Assembly: GCF_946479965.1 (NCBI RefSeq) | Contig: NZ_CAMLHX010000018.1 | Location: forward strand, 1 to 64,000 | Length of the DNA stretch: 64,000 bases | Source: an uncultured Mucilaginibacter sp. | GTDB taxonomy: Bacteria; Bacteroidota; Bacteroidia; Sphingobacteriales; Sphingobacteriaceae | Direction of reading: 5' to 3' | Shown: positions 9,142-17,291 of the stretch, in pieces | Numbering within the stretch: the stretch's first letter is position 1 | Layout of the letters: the number at the start of each line of letters is the position of its first letter | Notes under the pieces: generated by a model | Told to the model about the DNA's origin: nothing | What the model saw: the letters and a program-made list of their open reading frames with translations, nothing else | Database searches by the model: none | Position numbers and translations under genes: made by a program

Positions 9142-9183
9142 AAGGAATTTATATCATTAGAAGCCTGTTGATATAAATTCCTT
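9142..9183 (-). promoter_or_regulatory. 15-bp perfect hairpin abutting the YHYH start codon
   Basis: AAGGAATTTATATCA (9142-9156) and its exact complement (9169-9183) enclose a 12-nt loop. Read on the minus strand, the 3' arm is followed by TTATT and then the YHYH ATG. It could be a weak terminator of the sigma operon (short T-rich tail), a protein-binding palindrome, or an mRNA structure occluding YHYH translation. Confidence 0.6.
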
Positions 9184-9218
9184 CGGTTGTTAAAACTTTT
9201 TTAAGATTGACGAGAAGC

Positions 9219-9800
9219 TTATTGACCCGGCGGCGGCGGAAAACCTTCTCCCTGCGGCGGACCTTCCCCGGGTGGCGGCCCCTGACCCGGCGGTGGCCCT
9301 TGCCCATCACGCGGTGGTGGCATGCCATTTGGCCCGCGTCCGCCTCGTGGCGGTCCGCCCATCATGCGTACGGCATCTTTAACAACGCCATCAAATTTTT
9401 TCTGCTGATCTGCATTCAAAATATTTCTTAGTTCCCTGAAATGTAATAATGTGGCTTTCTCTAGTTCAGCCTGATTAAAGGCAATTTGTTTTTCAAGCCG
9501 GGTTACGGTGGGGGTATCTAAGCCGGGCGTTTGTATATAATTAAAAAGTGAATCGCGAAGCTGATGGTTGGCTTCATTTAACCCACGTGTAAATTCAAAA
9601 TGGCTGGTCCGCATCTTTTCATACGCTTTTTCCTGGTCTTTGGTCAGACTGAGCTCTTTTGTTAAAAATTCGTGGGCGCGTTGCGGAGGCCCGTCGGGGC
9701 CGGGGCCTTTGCCGCGCTGCAGCCAAAACACGGCTAAAAGCGCGCAGTTTATCAGCACCAGCAGCACCACTATCGCTATTAATATTTTAACACTTTTCAT
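9219..9800 (-). CDS. Spy/CnrX-like periplasmic helical protein with Pro/Gly-rich tail
   Basis: A 193-aa protein with one N-terminal anchor (ILIAIVVLLVLINCALLAVFWL, about 6-27), a helical periplasmic domain (about 40-145) of the Spy/CpxP or heavy-metal-sensor type (LSLTKDQEKAYEKMRTSH, FRELRNILNADQQKKFD), and a C-terminal tail from about 150 built of PPPGQG / PPPGEG / PPQGEG units. Third gene of the ECF sigma operon, 9 nt after the small membrane protein. By analogy with CnrX-CnrY-CnrH it could be the metal- or stress-sensing partner of the anti-sigma factor (inference). The low-complexity tail is unusual for the family. Confidence 0.7.
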   Translation of the reverse strand: MKSVKILIAIVVLLVLINCALLAVFWLQRGKGPGPDGPPQRAHEFLTKELSLTKDQEKAYEKMRTSHFEFTRGLNEANHQLRDSLFNYIQTPGLDTPTVTRLEKQIAFNQAELEKATLLHFRELRNILNADQQKKFDGVVKDAVRMMGGPPRGGRGPNGMPPPRDGQGPPPGQGPPPGEGPPQGEGFPPPPGQ

Positions 9801-9809
9801 ATGTGTATT

Positions 9810-10124
9810 TTAATAATTTTCTGAACTATTGCTCAAGCCATACGCGCTGGCAAAAGCATCAGCCCCCGTAGCTGCTGATGTTGTATTTGCCGTTTTTTTG
9901 CTCAGTACATAAAAGCTTACGCAGTTTAAACCGGTAAACATTAATAACACCACGGCCAGCCTTAACAGCAGTTTGTTATAACCCACGGGCAAACCATTCC
10001 GGTTAGTTTGCATACGCTGCCAGGCCTTTGCGGCCAGGAAATCATTTGCTTCTAACTGCTGCAGGTTGTCCAGACTGTGTAAGGCTTGCTCAGCCAATTG
10101 TTCAATGTCTTTCCTGTTTTTCAT
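9810..10124 (-). CDS. Small single-span membrane protein, probable anti-sigma factor
   Basis: 104 aa with a charged cytoplasmic N-terminal half (MKNRKDIEQLAEQALHSLDN), one membrane span (about 52-74, LLRLAVVLLMFTGLNCVSFYVL) and a short periplasmic tail. No zinc-binding HxxxCxxC motif is seen. Its ATG overlaps the sigma-factor stop by 4 bp (ATGA), the usual arrangement for an ECF sigma/anti-sigma pair; the assignment rests on that position and topology rather than on family similarity. Confidence 0.65.
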   Translation of the reverse strand: MKNRKDIEQLAEQALHSLDNLQQLEANDFLAAKAWQRMQTNRNGLPVGYNKLLLRLAVVLLMFTGLNCVSFYVLSKKTANTTSAATGADAFASAYGLSNSSENY

Positions 10125-10690
10125 AGTGATGAATAATAATCGATCAATAGTTTCTTAAGATTAGCTTTGGCACGCATCAGTAGCGATTCAACCGCTCCCT
10201 CTTTTATTCCCATAACCTCTGCAATTTTTTGCTGACTCATATCCTGCACTTTTTGCAGTATAAAGGCAGTTTTTTGATTCTCAGACAGCTTATTTATCGC
10301 GCCGAATAAAATTGCCGATTGCTCTTTGTTTTCAGCCAATACACCCGGATGAACAAAATCGACAGGATGATGCAGCAGTGTATTATCCGCTCCAAAAAGG
10401 CTGGTTAAAAAGCCCAATCTTTTTTTGCGGTTTTTATGGCGGGTAAAATCAAGCGATTGCGTAATGCTTATGCGATAGATCCATGTGCTAAGCTTGCTCT
10501 GTTGTTTAAATTTGCCAATACCCTCAAAAACCTTTATAAAAACCTCTTGCGTAACATCTTCAGCATCGTGCGTGTTTTGCACAAAACCCAATACGGTGTT
10601 GTACACCATTTTTTTATAGGTGTTAACCAGTAATTTAAAGGCATTTTCATCGCCCTTAATCAGGTAAGCAATTAGCTCTTGCTCCGTCAA
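10121..10690 (-). CDS. ECF-type RNA polymerase sigma-70 factor
   Basis: 189 aa. Region 2 is seen as DAEDVTQEVFIKVFEGI and the -10 recognition helix STWIYRISITQSLDFTRHK; region 4 as LSENQKTAFILQKVQDMSQQ and the helix-turn-helix AEVMGIKEGAVESLLMRAKA. The start appears to be a TTG at 10690 (TTG ACG GAG CAA), since no ATG is available in frame before the conserved N-terminus. It heads a tight operon with a small membrane protein and a Spy/CnrX-like protein, pointing to envelope-signal control of transcription. Confidence 0.92.
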   Translation of the reverse strand: MTEQELIAYLIKGDENAFKLLVNTYKKMVYNTVLGFVQNTHDAEDVTQEVFIKVFEGIGKFKQQSKLSTWIYRISITQSLDFTRHKNRKKRLGFLTSLFGADNTLLHHPVDFVHPGVLAENKEQSAILFGAINKLSENQKTAFILQKVQDMSQQKIAEVMGIKEGAVESLLMRAKANLKKLLIDYYSSL

Positions 10691-10725
10691 TGTTTAAATT
10701 CTCTGTTGGGTTAGACGATATTGGA

Positions 10726-10808
10726 AATAAAATCCTTCGGCGAGCTTTTAAAATAATAAACAGACGCCGGGGGCGATAAATATAGAGAAAAATAGAAAGG
10801 ATTTTATT
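10726..10808. repeat. 12-bp inverted repeat spanning the rlmN-sigma gap
   Basis: AATAAAATCCTT (10726-10737) and its exact complement (10797-10808) flank 59 nt; inside, CGGCG and CGCCG can extend the pairing. The right arm covers the rlmN stop codon, so in RNA the structure would join the rlmN 3' end to the sigma-factor 5' leader. Confidence 0.45.
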
Positions 10809-11856
10809 GTGCGTCCTTAATGGCGAGTTGTCCGCATGCCGCATCAATGTCTTTACCCCGGCTGCGGCGCAGGTGGGTGTTTACGCCTTGCTTGCGCAGG
10901 TATTCTGCAAAGGCATCAACGCGATCTTCGCCGGCATTTATGTAGCTGGCAAAAGCTATAGGGTTATATTCAATGATATTTACCTTGCAGGGCAAGTGCT
11001 TGCAAAAGCGGGCTAGTTCTTCTGCGTCCTTCAGTGTATCGTTAACGCCATCAAATATTATATACTCATAGGTTACCGGGTTTTTTGTTTTAGCGTAGTA
11101 GTATTTAAGCGCCTCGGCCAATGCTTTTAATGAGTTTTGCTCATTAATGGGCATAATAGTATTCCGCTTTTCGTCGTTAGCGGCATGAAGTGAGAGTGCC
11201 AGGTTAAACTTAACATTGTCATCGCCCAGTTTTTTGATCATTTTGGCAATGCCCGCGGTTGATACGGTAATGCGTTTTGCAGCCATATTCAAGCCATCTT
11301 CAGACGTCAGCTTTTCTATCGAGTCTAAAACGTTTTTGTAATTAAGCAAAGGCTCGCCCATGCCCATGTACACAATGTTGCTTAAGGGGATACCATAATT
11401 TTCGCGCGCCTGTTTATCTATCAGTACCACCTGATCGTAAATTTCGTCGGCATTGAGGTTACGCTTACGCTCCATATAACCCGTAGCGCAAAATTTGCAG
11501 GTAAGGCTGCAACCTACTTGTGATGATACGCAAGCTGTCATTCTCTCGGTCGTCGGAATTAAAACGCCCTCAATTAAGTGGTTATCATGTAAAATGAAAG
11601 AATTTTTTATAGTTTTATCAGAACTAAACTGCGAATTGTTGATCCGTACATTATTTATGGTGAAGTTTTCTTCCAGTTTTGTACGAAGTTCTTTTGAAAT
11701 ATTGCTCATCTCGTCGAAAGAAAAGCAGGATTTTTTCCATAGCCACTCATAAACCTGTTTAGCACGAAAGCTTTTTTCGTTCATTTCCGAAAAATGTTTC
11801 TGCAAACTTTCCAGGTTCAGGCTGCGGATGTCTATCTTTTCTTTAACGCTGTTCAC
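10804..11856 (-). CDS. rlmN: Radical SAM 23S rRNA (adenine-C2)-methyltransferase RlmN
   Basis: About 350 aa. RlmN methylates C2 of A2503 in 23S rRNA (and A37 in some tRNAs) by a ping-pong radical SAM mechanism. The [4Fe-4S] motif CxxxCxxC is CSLTCKFCATG; other signatures are NIVYMGMGEPLLNY, VSTAGIAKMIKKLG, LALSLHAAND and the C-terminal catalytic region HLRRSRGKDIDAACGQL. The ORF can be opened by a TTG at 11871, but that codon lies inside a -7 promoter box; a GTG at 11856 (MNSVKEKIDIRSLNL) is the more likely start, 4 nt after TATTTTTG. Divergent from the amidohydrolase gene. Confidence 0.93.
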   Translation of the reverse strand: MNSVKEKIDIRSLNLESLQKHFSEMNEKSFRAKQVYEWLWKKSCFSFDEMSNISKELRTKLEENFTINNVRINNSQFSSDKTIKNSFILHDNHLIEGVLIPTTERMTACVSSQVGCSLTCKFCATGYMERKRNLNADEIYDQVVLIDKQARENYGIPLSNIVYMGMGEPLLNYKNVLDSIEKLTSEDGLNMAAKRITVSTAGIAKMIKKLGDDNVKFNLALSLHAANDEKRNTIMPINEQNSLKALAEALKYYYAKTKNPVTYEYIIFDGVNDTLKDAEELARFCKHLPCKVNIIEYNPIAFASYINAGEDRVDAFAEYLRKQGVNTHLRRSRGKDIDAACGQLAIKDAQ

Positions 11857-11860
11857 GCTG

Positions 11861-11868
11861 CAAAAATA
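11861..11868 (-). promoter_or_regulatory. -7 promoter box directly ahead of rlmN
   Basis: On the minus strand TATTTTTG (TAnnTTTG) is followed by CAGC and the GTG start. With a start site about 5 nt after the box, the transcript would be leaderless or nearly so. No clear -33 TTG is seen. Confidence 0.45.
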
Positions 11869-11986
11869 CAAAATTTAAAAGGGGTATTTTTAAATCGATT
11901 AGTTAAAAACAATTAACTTTTAATTATTGTTTTTAACTTTATTGGATGGTGGTTAACGAGTTGCGTAAAATGCTAAGTCACAATAC

Positions 11987-13159
11987 ATGAAAATTTTTAG
12001 AGCCGATTACGTTTTTCCTGTTAATGCCGATCCAATTAAAAACGGAGCAGTTGTTGTTAATGACGATGGTAGTATCGTCTCCGTAGCAGAAGACATCCCT
12101 CCCGAACATGCCAATATTCCTGTAGAGCAACTTAGCGGTGTTATTTGTCCGGGGTTCATTAATACGCATTGCCACGTAGAACTTTCGCATCTTAAAGACA
12201 AAATAACAAAGGGCGAAGGGCTCATTTCCTTTATCCAGAATTTGCAGCTGCACAGAAATTCTACACCCATGGAAATAGAGCGAGCAGCAATAGCGGCCGA
12301 CCAGGCCATGTATGATAATGGTATTGTAGCCGTTGGCGATATCTCCAACAGCGGTGTTACAATAGATATAAAATCAAAAAGTAAGCTATACTACCACACT
12401 TTTGTTGAGGTTTTTGGCTTTGTTCCGCAAAATGCAGAAGAGGTATTTACTAAAGCGCTTCAACTATTAGAAGAATTTAAGTCGCAGCCCTGTTCTATAA
12501 CCCCGCATGCGCCTTATTCTGTATCAAAAGAGTTATTTAAACTGCTGAAAAAATATACCGACAATAATAAAAACCTGCTGAGCATACATAACCAGGAATG
12601 CGAAGATGAGAACAAATTTTACCGCTATAAACTGGGACGTTTTAATGATTTATACGCTCATTTTGGTATAGATATAAGTTTCTTTAAACCACAGGCGCGC
12701 AATTCTTTGCAATCTGTATTGCCTTTGCTATCAAGCAAGCAGGATATATTACTGGTGCATAATACCTGTACCAATTTAAAGGACATTTATTTCATCAAGC
12801 GTTTCGATCATAAAATACACTGGTGCTTTTGCCCGAATGCTAACTTGTATATTGAAGGTACATTGCCTAAGATAGACCTTTTTGTGAATCAGGGTTTTAA
12901 TATCACCTTAGGCACTGATAGCCTGGCATCAAACCATAAACTGTGTATTTTAAGCGAGATGGTTACCCTGCAAAAGCATTTTCCCTCGTTACAGTTAAGC
13001 CGGCTTTTACAATGGGCCACCATAAACGGAGCCAAATTTTTAGGCATCGATCAGGAGAAAGGCACCTTAGAACCCGGCAAAACCCCCGGTCTTAATCTTA
13101 TAAGCGGTTTAAATGATCTGAAAATTACTGATGAGACCAAGGTAAGAAGGTTGATTTAA
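11987..13159 (+). CDS. Amidohydrolase-superfamily metal-dependent hydrolase (deaminase/chlorohydrolase type)
   Basis: 390 aa with the metal-dependent amidohydrolase layout: a small N-terminal beta domain, then HxH in INTHCHVELSH (His61, His63), a mid-chain His in TPHAPYSVS near 173, a second in LSIHNQE near 201, and the catalytic Asp in GTDSLASN near 306. This pattern fits the TRZ/ATZ and guanine/adenosine-deaminase-like group; aminodeoxyfutalosine deaminase of menaquinone synthesis is one possibility, but no other futalosine gene is nearby, so I leave the substrate open. No signal peptide, so cytoplasmic. Stands between divergent rlmN and acyP. Confidence 0.85.
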   Translation: MKIFRADYVFPVNADPIKNGAVVVNDDGSIVSVAEDIPPEHANIPVEQLSGVICPGFINTHCHVELSHLKDKITKGEGLISFIQNLQLHRNSTPMEIERAAIAADQAMYDNGIVAVGDISNSGVTIDIKSKSKLYYHTFVEVFGFVPQNAEEVFTKALQLLEEFKSQPCSITPHAPYSVSKELFKLLKKYTDNNKNLLSIHNQECEDENKFYRYKLGRFNDLYAHFGIDISFFKPQARNSLQSVLPLLSSKQDILLVHNTCTNLKDIYFIKRFDHKIHWCFCPNANLYIEGTLPKIDLFVNQGFNITLGTDSLASNHKLCILSEMVTLQKHFPSLQLSRLLQWATINGAKFLGIDQEKGTLEPGKTPGLNLISGLNDLKITDETKVRRLI

Positions 13160-13181
13160 GGGAGTAATTAGTTTTGATTAA

Positions 13182-13189
13182 TATATTTG
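13182..13189 (+). promoter_or_regulatory. -7 promoter box ahead of acyP
   Basis: TATATTTG lies 32 nt before the acylphosphatase ATG. No TTG at a suitable -33 spacing is seen, so this is a consensus match only. Confidence 0.4.
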
Positions 13190-13221
13190 CGATCAACTAA
13201 TTTCTGGTTTCTGATCACAAA

Positions 13222-13506
13222 ATGAAGCATCTCAATATAATTATAAAAGGTAAGGTACAGGGTGTGTCCTTTCGCGCAACGGCAAAAGCGGTGGCTGACC
13301 AGTTAGGCGTTCGCGGTAGCGTAAGAAACGAACCTGACGGCAGCGTTTTTATAGAAGCCGAAGGCGAACCCGTTTTGCTGGATATGTTTTTAGATTTTTG
13401 CAAAGAAGGCCCTGAATATGGTGAGGTGGACAGCATTGAAACTAATGAGGGCGAATTAAAAAACTATCGTAATTTTGAAGTATTAAAAAGAGGGTTATCA
13501 AAGTAG
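13222..13506 (+). CDS. acyP: Acylphosphatase
   Basis: 94-aa small cytoplasmic enzyme that hydrolyses acyl phosphates. The phosphate-binding loop is KGKVQGVSFR, with the catalytic Arg at its end (the usual form is GVxFR), and the catalytic Asn lies in GSVRNEPDGSV. Length and order match the family. Probably monocistronic: a -7 box precedes it and a weak hairpin overlaps its stop. Confidence 0.95.
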   Translation: MKHLNIIIKGKVQGVSFRATAKAVADQLGVRGSVRNEPDGSVFIEAEGEPVLLDMFLDFCKEGPEYGEVDSIETNEGELKNYRNFEVLKRGLSK

Positions 13507-13533
13507 CGATTGGTTTTAAACCCATCGCTATTT
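13504..13533 (+). terminator. Weak hairpin at the acyP stop codon
   Basis: TAGCGAT (13504-13510, containing the stop codon) pairs with ATCGCTA (13524-13530), with an inner GG/CC, followed by TTT only. It may attenuate read-through into the flippase gene; the short T tail makes termination uncertain. Confidence 0.35.
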
Positions 13534-13567
13534 AGATAATCGTTGTTACTTAATTTACTAAAATCTA

Positions 13568-15091
13568 TTGTCTACAGCTAAAAAATTTGCGGGGCAAACT
13601 ATCATCTATGGTTTAAGTACCATCATTTCCCGGATGATATATTTTGTGCTCACGCCCATATATACACGTAAAATAACAGTAGCCCGCAATGGCGTGTTCA
13701 CATCGCTTTACAGCGCAGCCTCTATAGTAAACGCTGTTCTGGCCTTTGGTATGGAGACAACTTATTTTCGCTATCTGCAAAAGCGCGAAGATAACCGCCA
13801 GCAAGTGTATAATAACTCTTTTGGTGTTGTTTTGGCCGTTTCTGTTGTATTCCTTTTGTTCTCTCTGCTGTTTTTAGATGGGATTGTAGAATACCTTATT
13901 GCCGGCATTGCAAAGGACCGCGCTGACTATACTTTTTACGTAAAATGTTTCCTGTTTATTTTACTGGCTGATGCATTTTGCGTTATACCTTTTGCCAAAA
14001 TACGTGCCGAGTCTAGACCTATGCGCTACGCTTTTATAAAGCTGTCGAATATAGCATTTGTTATGGTCTTTAACCTGTTCTTTTTATTTGGCATCCCATT
14101 TTTTATTAAGCATGGGTGGGTAGGCGCCGAGTGGATGGCATCATGGTACAGACCCGAATGGATAGGCTATGTATTTCTGTCAAACTCAGCTGCCAGCGTG
14201 TTCACTATATTGCTTTTACTGCCCGAGATATCAAAGCTGAGGTTAAATTATGATAGATCAATGCTGAAGGAAATGCTGATATACAGTTGGCCTGTTTTGG
14301 TGGCTAATCTTTCCTTCATTATTAACGAAGCGTTGGACAAAGTGATGATCAAGCAGATGCTTCCACCGAATATTGGAGATGATCAGGCCGCCATTTATGG
14401 TACCTGTGCCAAAATTGCAATATTTCTTAATATATCTGTTCAGGCATTCAGGCTGGGTGCAGAGCCATTTTTCTTTAGCCATGCTAAGAGTAAGAATGCT
14501 CCGGATACCTACTCCCGTATCATGACCTATTTTATTATTGCAATATGTGTTATGAGCGTCGCCATTGTGGCTAATATTGACTTCTTAGCCACTATCATTT
14601 TAAACGAGGAACACCCGGTAATTAAGGGGCAAATTACAAACAACATTTATTGGCAGGGATTGCCGGTGGTGCCCCTGTTGTTGTTTGGATACATAAGTTT
14701 GGGTATTTACATGAACCTTTCGGTATGGTATAAGCTGTCTGATCAAACTAAATATGGGCTATACATATCCGGTATTGGCGCTATAGTAACCATTGTATTG
14801 AATTATGTTTTTATCCCTAAATATAGCTACATGGCTTCGGCCTGGACGTCGCTCATAGCTTATTCAGGCATGATGATCTTATCATATCTGTGGGGGCAAA
14901 AGCATTACCCCATCCCCTATAATCTAAAAAAGAACCTTGCCTATATCGTGTCAGCAGTTTTTCTCGTTTATATATCATTCTACGTTTTTAATCGTAACAT
15001 TTTTATAGGGAATGGCCTGTTAATTGCGTTTGCATCAGTAGCTTTATACTTTGAATGGAAAAACTTAAAGACTATTTTTATTAAATCATGA
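13568..15091 (+). CDS. Polysaccharide flippase (Wzx/MATE-like oligosaccharide exporter)
   Basis: 507-aa polytopic inner-membrane protein of the polysaccharide biosynthesis/MVF-like family, with about 12-14 hydrophobic spans across its length. The start is a TTG: the conserved opening [21 protein letters not shown] lies before the first ATG, so starting at that ATG would cut the first amphipathic helix. It probably flips lipid-linked oligosaccharides to the periplasmic face. There is no glycosyltransferase cluster beside it; its stop overlaps dut by 4 bp, a linkage often seen in Bacteroidota genomes. Confidence 0.88.
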   Translation: MSTAKKFAGQTIIYGLSTIISRMIYFVLTPIYTRKITVARNGVFTSLYSAASIVNAVLAFGMETTYFRYLQKREDNRQQVYNNSFGVVLAVSVVFLLFSLLFLDGIVEYLIAGIAKDRADYTFYVKCFLFILLADAFCVIPFAKIRAESRPMRYAFIKLSNIAFVMVFNLFFLFGIPFFIKHGWVGAEWMASWYRPEWIGYVFLSNSAASVFTILLLLPEISKLRLNYDRSMLKEMLIYSWPVLVANLSFIINEALDKVMIKQMLPPNIGDDQAAIYGTCAKIAIFLNISVQAFRLGAEPFFFSHAKSKNAPDTYSRIMTYFIIAICVMSVAIVANIDFLATIILNEEHPVIKGQITNNIYWQGLPVVPLLLFGYISLGIYMNLSVWYKLSDQTKYGLYISGIGAIVTIVLNYVFIPKYSYMASAWTSLIAYSGMMILSYLWGQKHYPIPYNLKKNLAYIVSAVFLVYISFYVFNRNIFIGNGLLIAFASVALYFEWKNLKTIFIKS

Positions 15092-15519
15092 CCATTCGTA
15101 TTATAAATAAATCAAACAATAGTTTACCCGCTTACGAGACTTTACACGCGGCAGGTATGGACCTTCGCGCTAATATTGAAGCCCCTGTTTTGCTTAAACC
15201 GTTGGAGCGCAAATTAGTACTTACCGGTTTGTTTATAGAACTGCCGGAAGGCTTTGAGGCGCAGATCCGTCCGCGAAGCGGGCTGGCGTATAAGCATGGC
15301 ATTAGCATAGTAAACGCACCGGGAACGATTGATGCGGATTACCGTGGCGAAATAGGCGTGTTATTGGTTAACCTGTCTGATCAAGTTTTTGAGATAAACC
15401 CCGGCGAACGCATTGCGCAAATGGTTGTGGCGAGGCATGAAAAGGTGGAGTGGCAACAAGTAGAATCGTTGACTGAAACCTCAAGGGGGGCCGGTGGCTA
15501 CGGACACACCGGCAAATAA
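15088..15519 (+). CDS. dut: Deoxyuridine 5'-triphosphate nucleotidohydrolase (dUTPase)
   Basis: 143 aa, the trimeric dUTPase family. All five motifs are visible: [63 protein letters not shown]. It converts dUTP to dUMP, keeping uracil out of DNA and supplying thymidylate synthesis. Its ATG overlaps the flippase stop (ATGA), so translational coupling is likely. Confidence 0.97.
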   Translation: MTIRIINKSNNSLPAYETLHAAGMDLRANIEAPVLLKPLERKLVLTGLFIELPEGFEAQIRPRSGLAYKHGISIVNAPGTIDADYRGEIGVLLVNLSDQVFEINPGERIAQMVVARHEKVEWQQVESLTETSRGAGGYGHTGK

Positions 15520-15542
15520 TGAATAATTAAAAAGATAGCAAA

Positions 15543-15570
15543 TTGGGACGCGCGGCTTTGAATATATTTG
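15543..15570 (+). promoter_or_regulatory. Promoter of the TPR gene, predicted leaderless
   Basis: TTG (15543-15545), a 17-nt spacer and TATATTTG (15563-15570). Only 5 nt separate the box from the ATG at 15576, so transcription should begin at or within a couple of bases of the start codon. Confidence 0.6.
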
Positions 15571-15575
15571 GCATT

Positions 15576-17291
15576 ATGGGCAAAAAACAGATCAGTATTT
15601 TTGTGCTTCTTTTTGCGTGCTGTGGTGTGTCAATGCAAACATTGTATGCGCAATCGCTGCGTGTAGGGGCCAGAGGCGAGGAAGATGTTGAGCAAATGTT
15701 TTATGCCGCGCTTAGTAAAAAAACGGTAGAAGATAATGCCGGAGCAGCAAACATTTTTACTAAAATATTAGAGATAGATCCCGATAACGATGCCTCATTA
15801 TATGAGCTGGCTAACATAAAAAAACTGCAAAAAAATTATCCTGCAGCTTTGCCACTGCTTGAAAAAGCAGTAACCATAAAACCTGATAACACCTGGTACT
15901 GGTTAGCACTTGCTGATGTGTACGAAAAGAATAACGACTTTACTAAGCTTGAAAACGTATTTGCCCAACTGATACGCCTTAACCCTGATAAGCCCGACGG
16001 TTACTTTGACAAAGCGAACGCCTTGTTTTTACAGGGCAAATATGATGAGGCGCTAAAAGTGTATGATCAGGTAGAAAAAATAACCGGCCCAAGTGATGAC
16101 CTGACACTTAACCGCCAAAAGGTATATCTTAAGCAAGGCGATCCGGATAAAGCAGCAGCCTCGTTGGAAGCATTGATTGCTGCCAGCCCTAACAATATAC
16201 GCTACTACTTAATGCTGGCCGACTTGTACAATTCGGTTAATCAGCGGGATAAAACGGCGAAGGTTTTGGAACGGGCTAAAAAGATAGACCCCAATAATGG
16301 GTTGATCCATTTAGCCCTGGCTGATATTTATCGCGATAAAAAGAACGTTGAGGGCAGTTTCAGCGAATTGGAGCAGGCTTTCTCAGTGCCCGAGCTAAGT
16401 ATCGAACAAAAAATAAGAATAATAGCCGGCTACATTCCGCAGTTTTCTGATCCGAATGCCCGTGCAAGTGCGTTGGCGCTTTCAAAATTGCTGGTTACAA
16501 GTCACCCAGAAGATGCCCGGGCGCATGCAATATATGGCGATATCCTTTTACAAAATGATAAAGTAAGCGAAGCCAAAGCCAGCTATAAAAAATCTATTGC
16601 TATTAATGATCAGGTTTACGAGGTGCGTGAGCAATTGGTAAGGATAGCACTTGGCGAGAATGACCTGGCAACGGTAATTAAAGAAGGCGAGGAAGCTTTG
16701 TCGTTCTTCCCCAACCAGGCAACAATGAATTATTTTGTTGGCATGGCGTGGTTGCAAAAAAAGGATGCCAAAAAAGCACTTACCTATTTAAAAAATGCCG
16801 TGTCGCTTGAGTTGGAGGATAAAGAATTATTATCGCAGTCGTATTCAGCATTAGGCGATTGTTATCATGAATTGCAGAATAACAAATTGTCTGACGAAAA
16901 CTACGATAAATCGTTACAGTATAATGCTGATAATGTTTACACCCTTAATAATTACGCCTATTATTTAGCCATACGTGGCGAAAATTTGGTCAAGGCCGCT
17001 GCAATGGCTAAGCGCGCGGTTGATGCTAAGCCCGATATGGGATCATTTGAAGATACTTATGCCTGGGTGTTATTTAAACAGAAAAAATACGCGGAAGCAA
17101 AAACATGGATGGAGAAAGCCATGCTGCACAATAAAGATAAAAGTGCAACGCAGGCAGAACATTACGGCGACATTTTGTTTAATACAGGTAATGCCGATGC
17201 TGCTTTGCAGAGCTGGATAAAGGCGAAGGAATATGGCGGAAAATCGGCAGTGTTAGAGCGGAAAATAAATGAGAAGAAATATAGCGAATAA
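15576..17291 (+). CDS. Exported tetratricopeptide-repeat protein
   Basis: 571 aa with an N-terminal signal peptide (MGKKQISIFVLLFACCGVSM..., cleavage probably after YAQ near 25) followed by about a dozen TPR units through the whole chain (for example NDASLYELANIKKLQKNYPA, GYFDKANALFLQGKYDEALK, VYTLNNYAYYLAIRGENLVK). TPRs are protein-interaction scaffolds; a periplasmic assembly role is likely. An in-frame TTG at 15543 is also open but is itself the -33 element, so the ATG at 15576 is preferred. The end overlaps the DUF4292 lipoprotein by 23 bp, and the cluster with dut and an EnvC-like peptidase is conserved in Bacteroidota. Confidence 0.88.
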   Translation: MGKKQISIFVLLFACCGVSMQTLYAQSLRVGARGEEDVEQMFYAALSKKTVEDNAGAANIFTKILEIDPDNDASLYELANIKKLQKNYPAALPLLEKAVTIKPDNTWYWLALADVYEKNNDFTKLENVFAQLIRLNPDKPDGYFDKANALFLQGKYDEALKVYDQVEKITGPSDDLTLNRQKVYLKQGDPDKAAASLEALIAASPNNIRYYLMLADLYNSVNQRDKTAKVLERAKKIDPNNGLIHLALADIYRDKKNVEGSFSELEQAFSVPELSIEQKIRIIAGYIPQFSDPNARASALALSKLLVTSHPEDARAHAIYGDILLQNDKVSEAKASYKKSIAINDQVYEVREQLVRIALGENDLATVIKEGEEALSFFPNQATMNYFVGMAWLQKKDAKKALTYLKNAVSLELEDKELLSQSYSALGDCYHELQNNKLSDENYDKSLQYNADNVYTLNNYAYYLAIRGENLVKAAAMAKRAVDAKPDMGSFEDTYAWVLFKQKKYAEAKTWMEKAMLHNKDKSATQAEHYGDILFNTGNADAALQSWIKAKEYGGKSAVLERKINEKKYSE

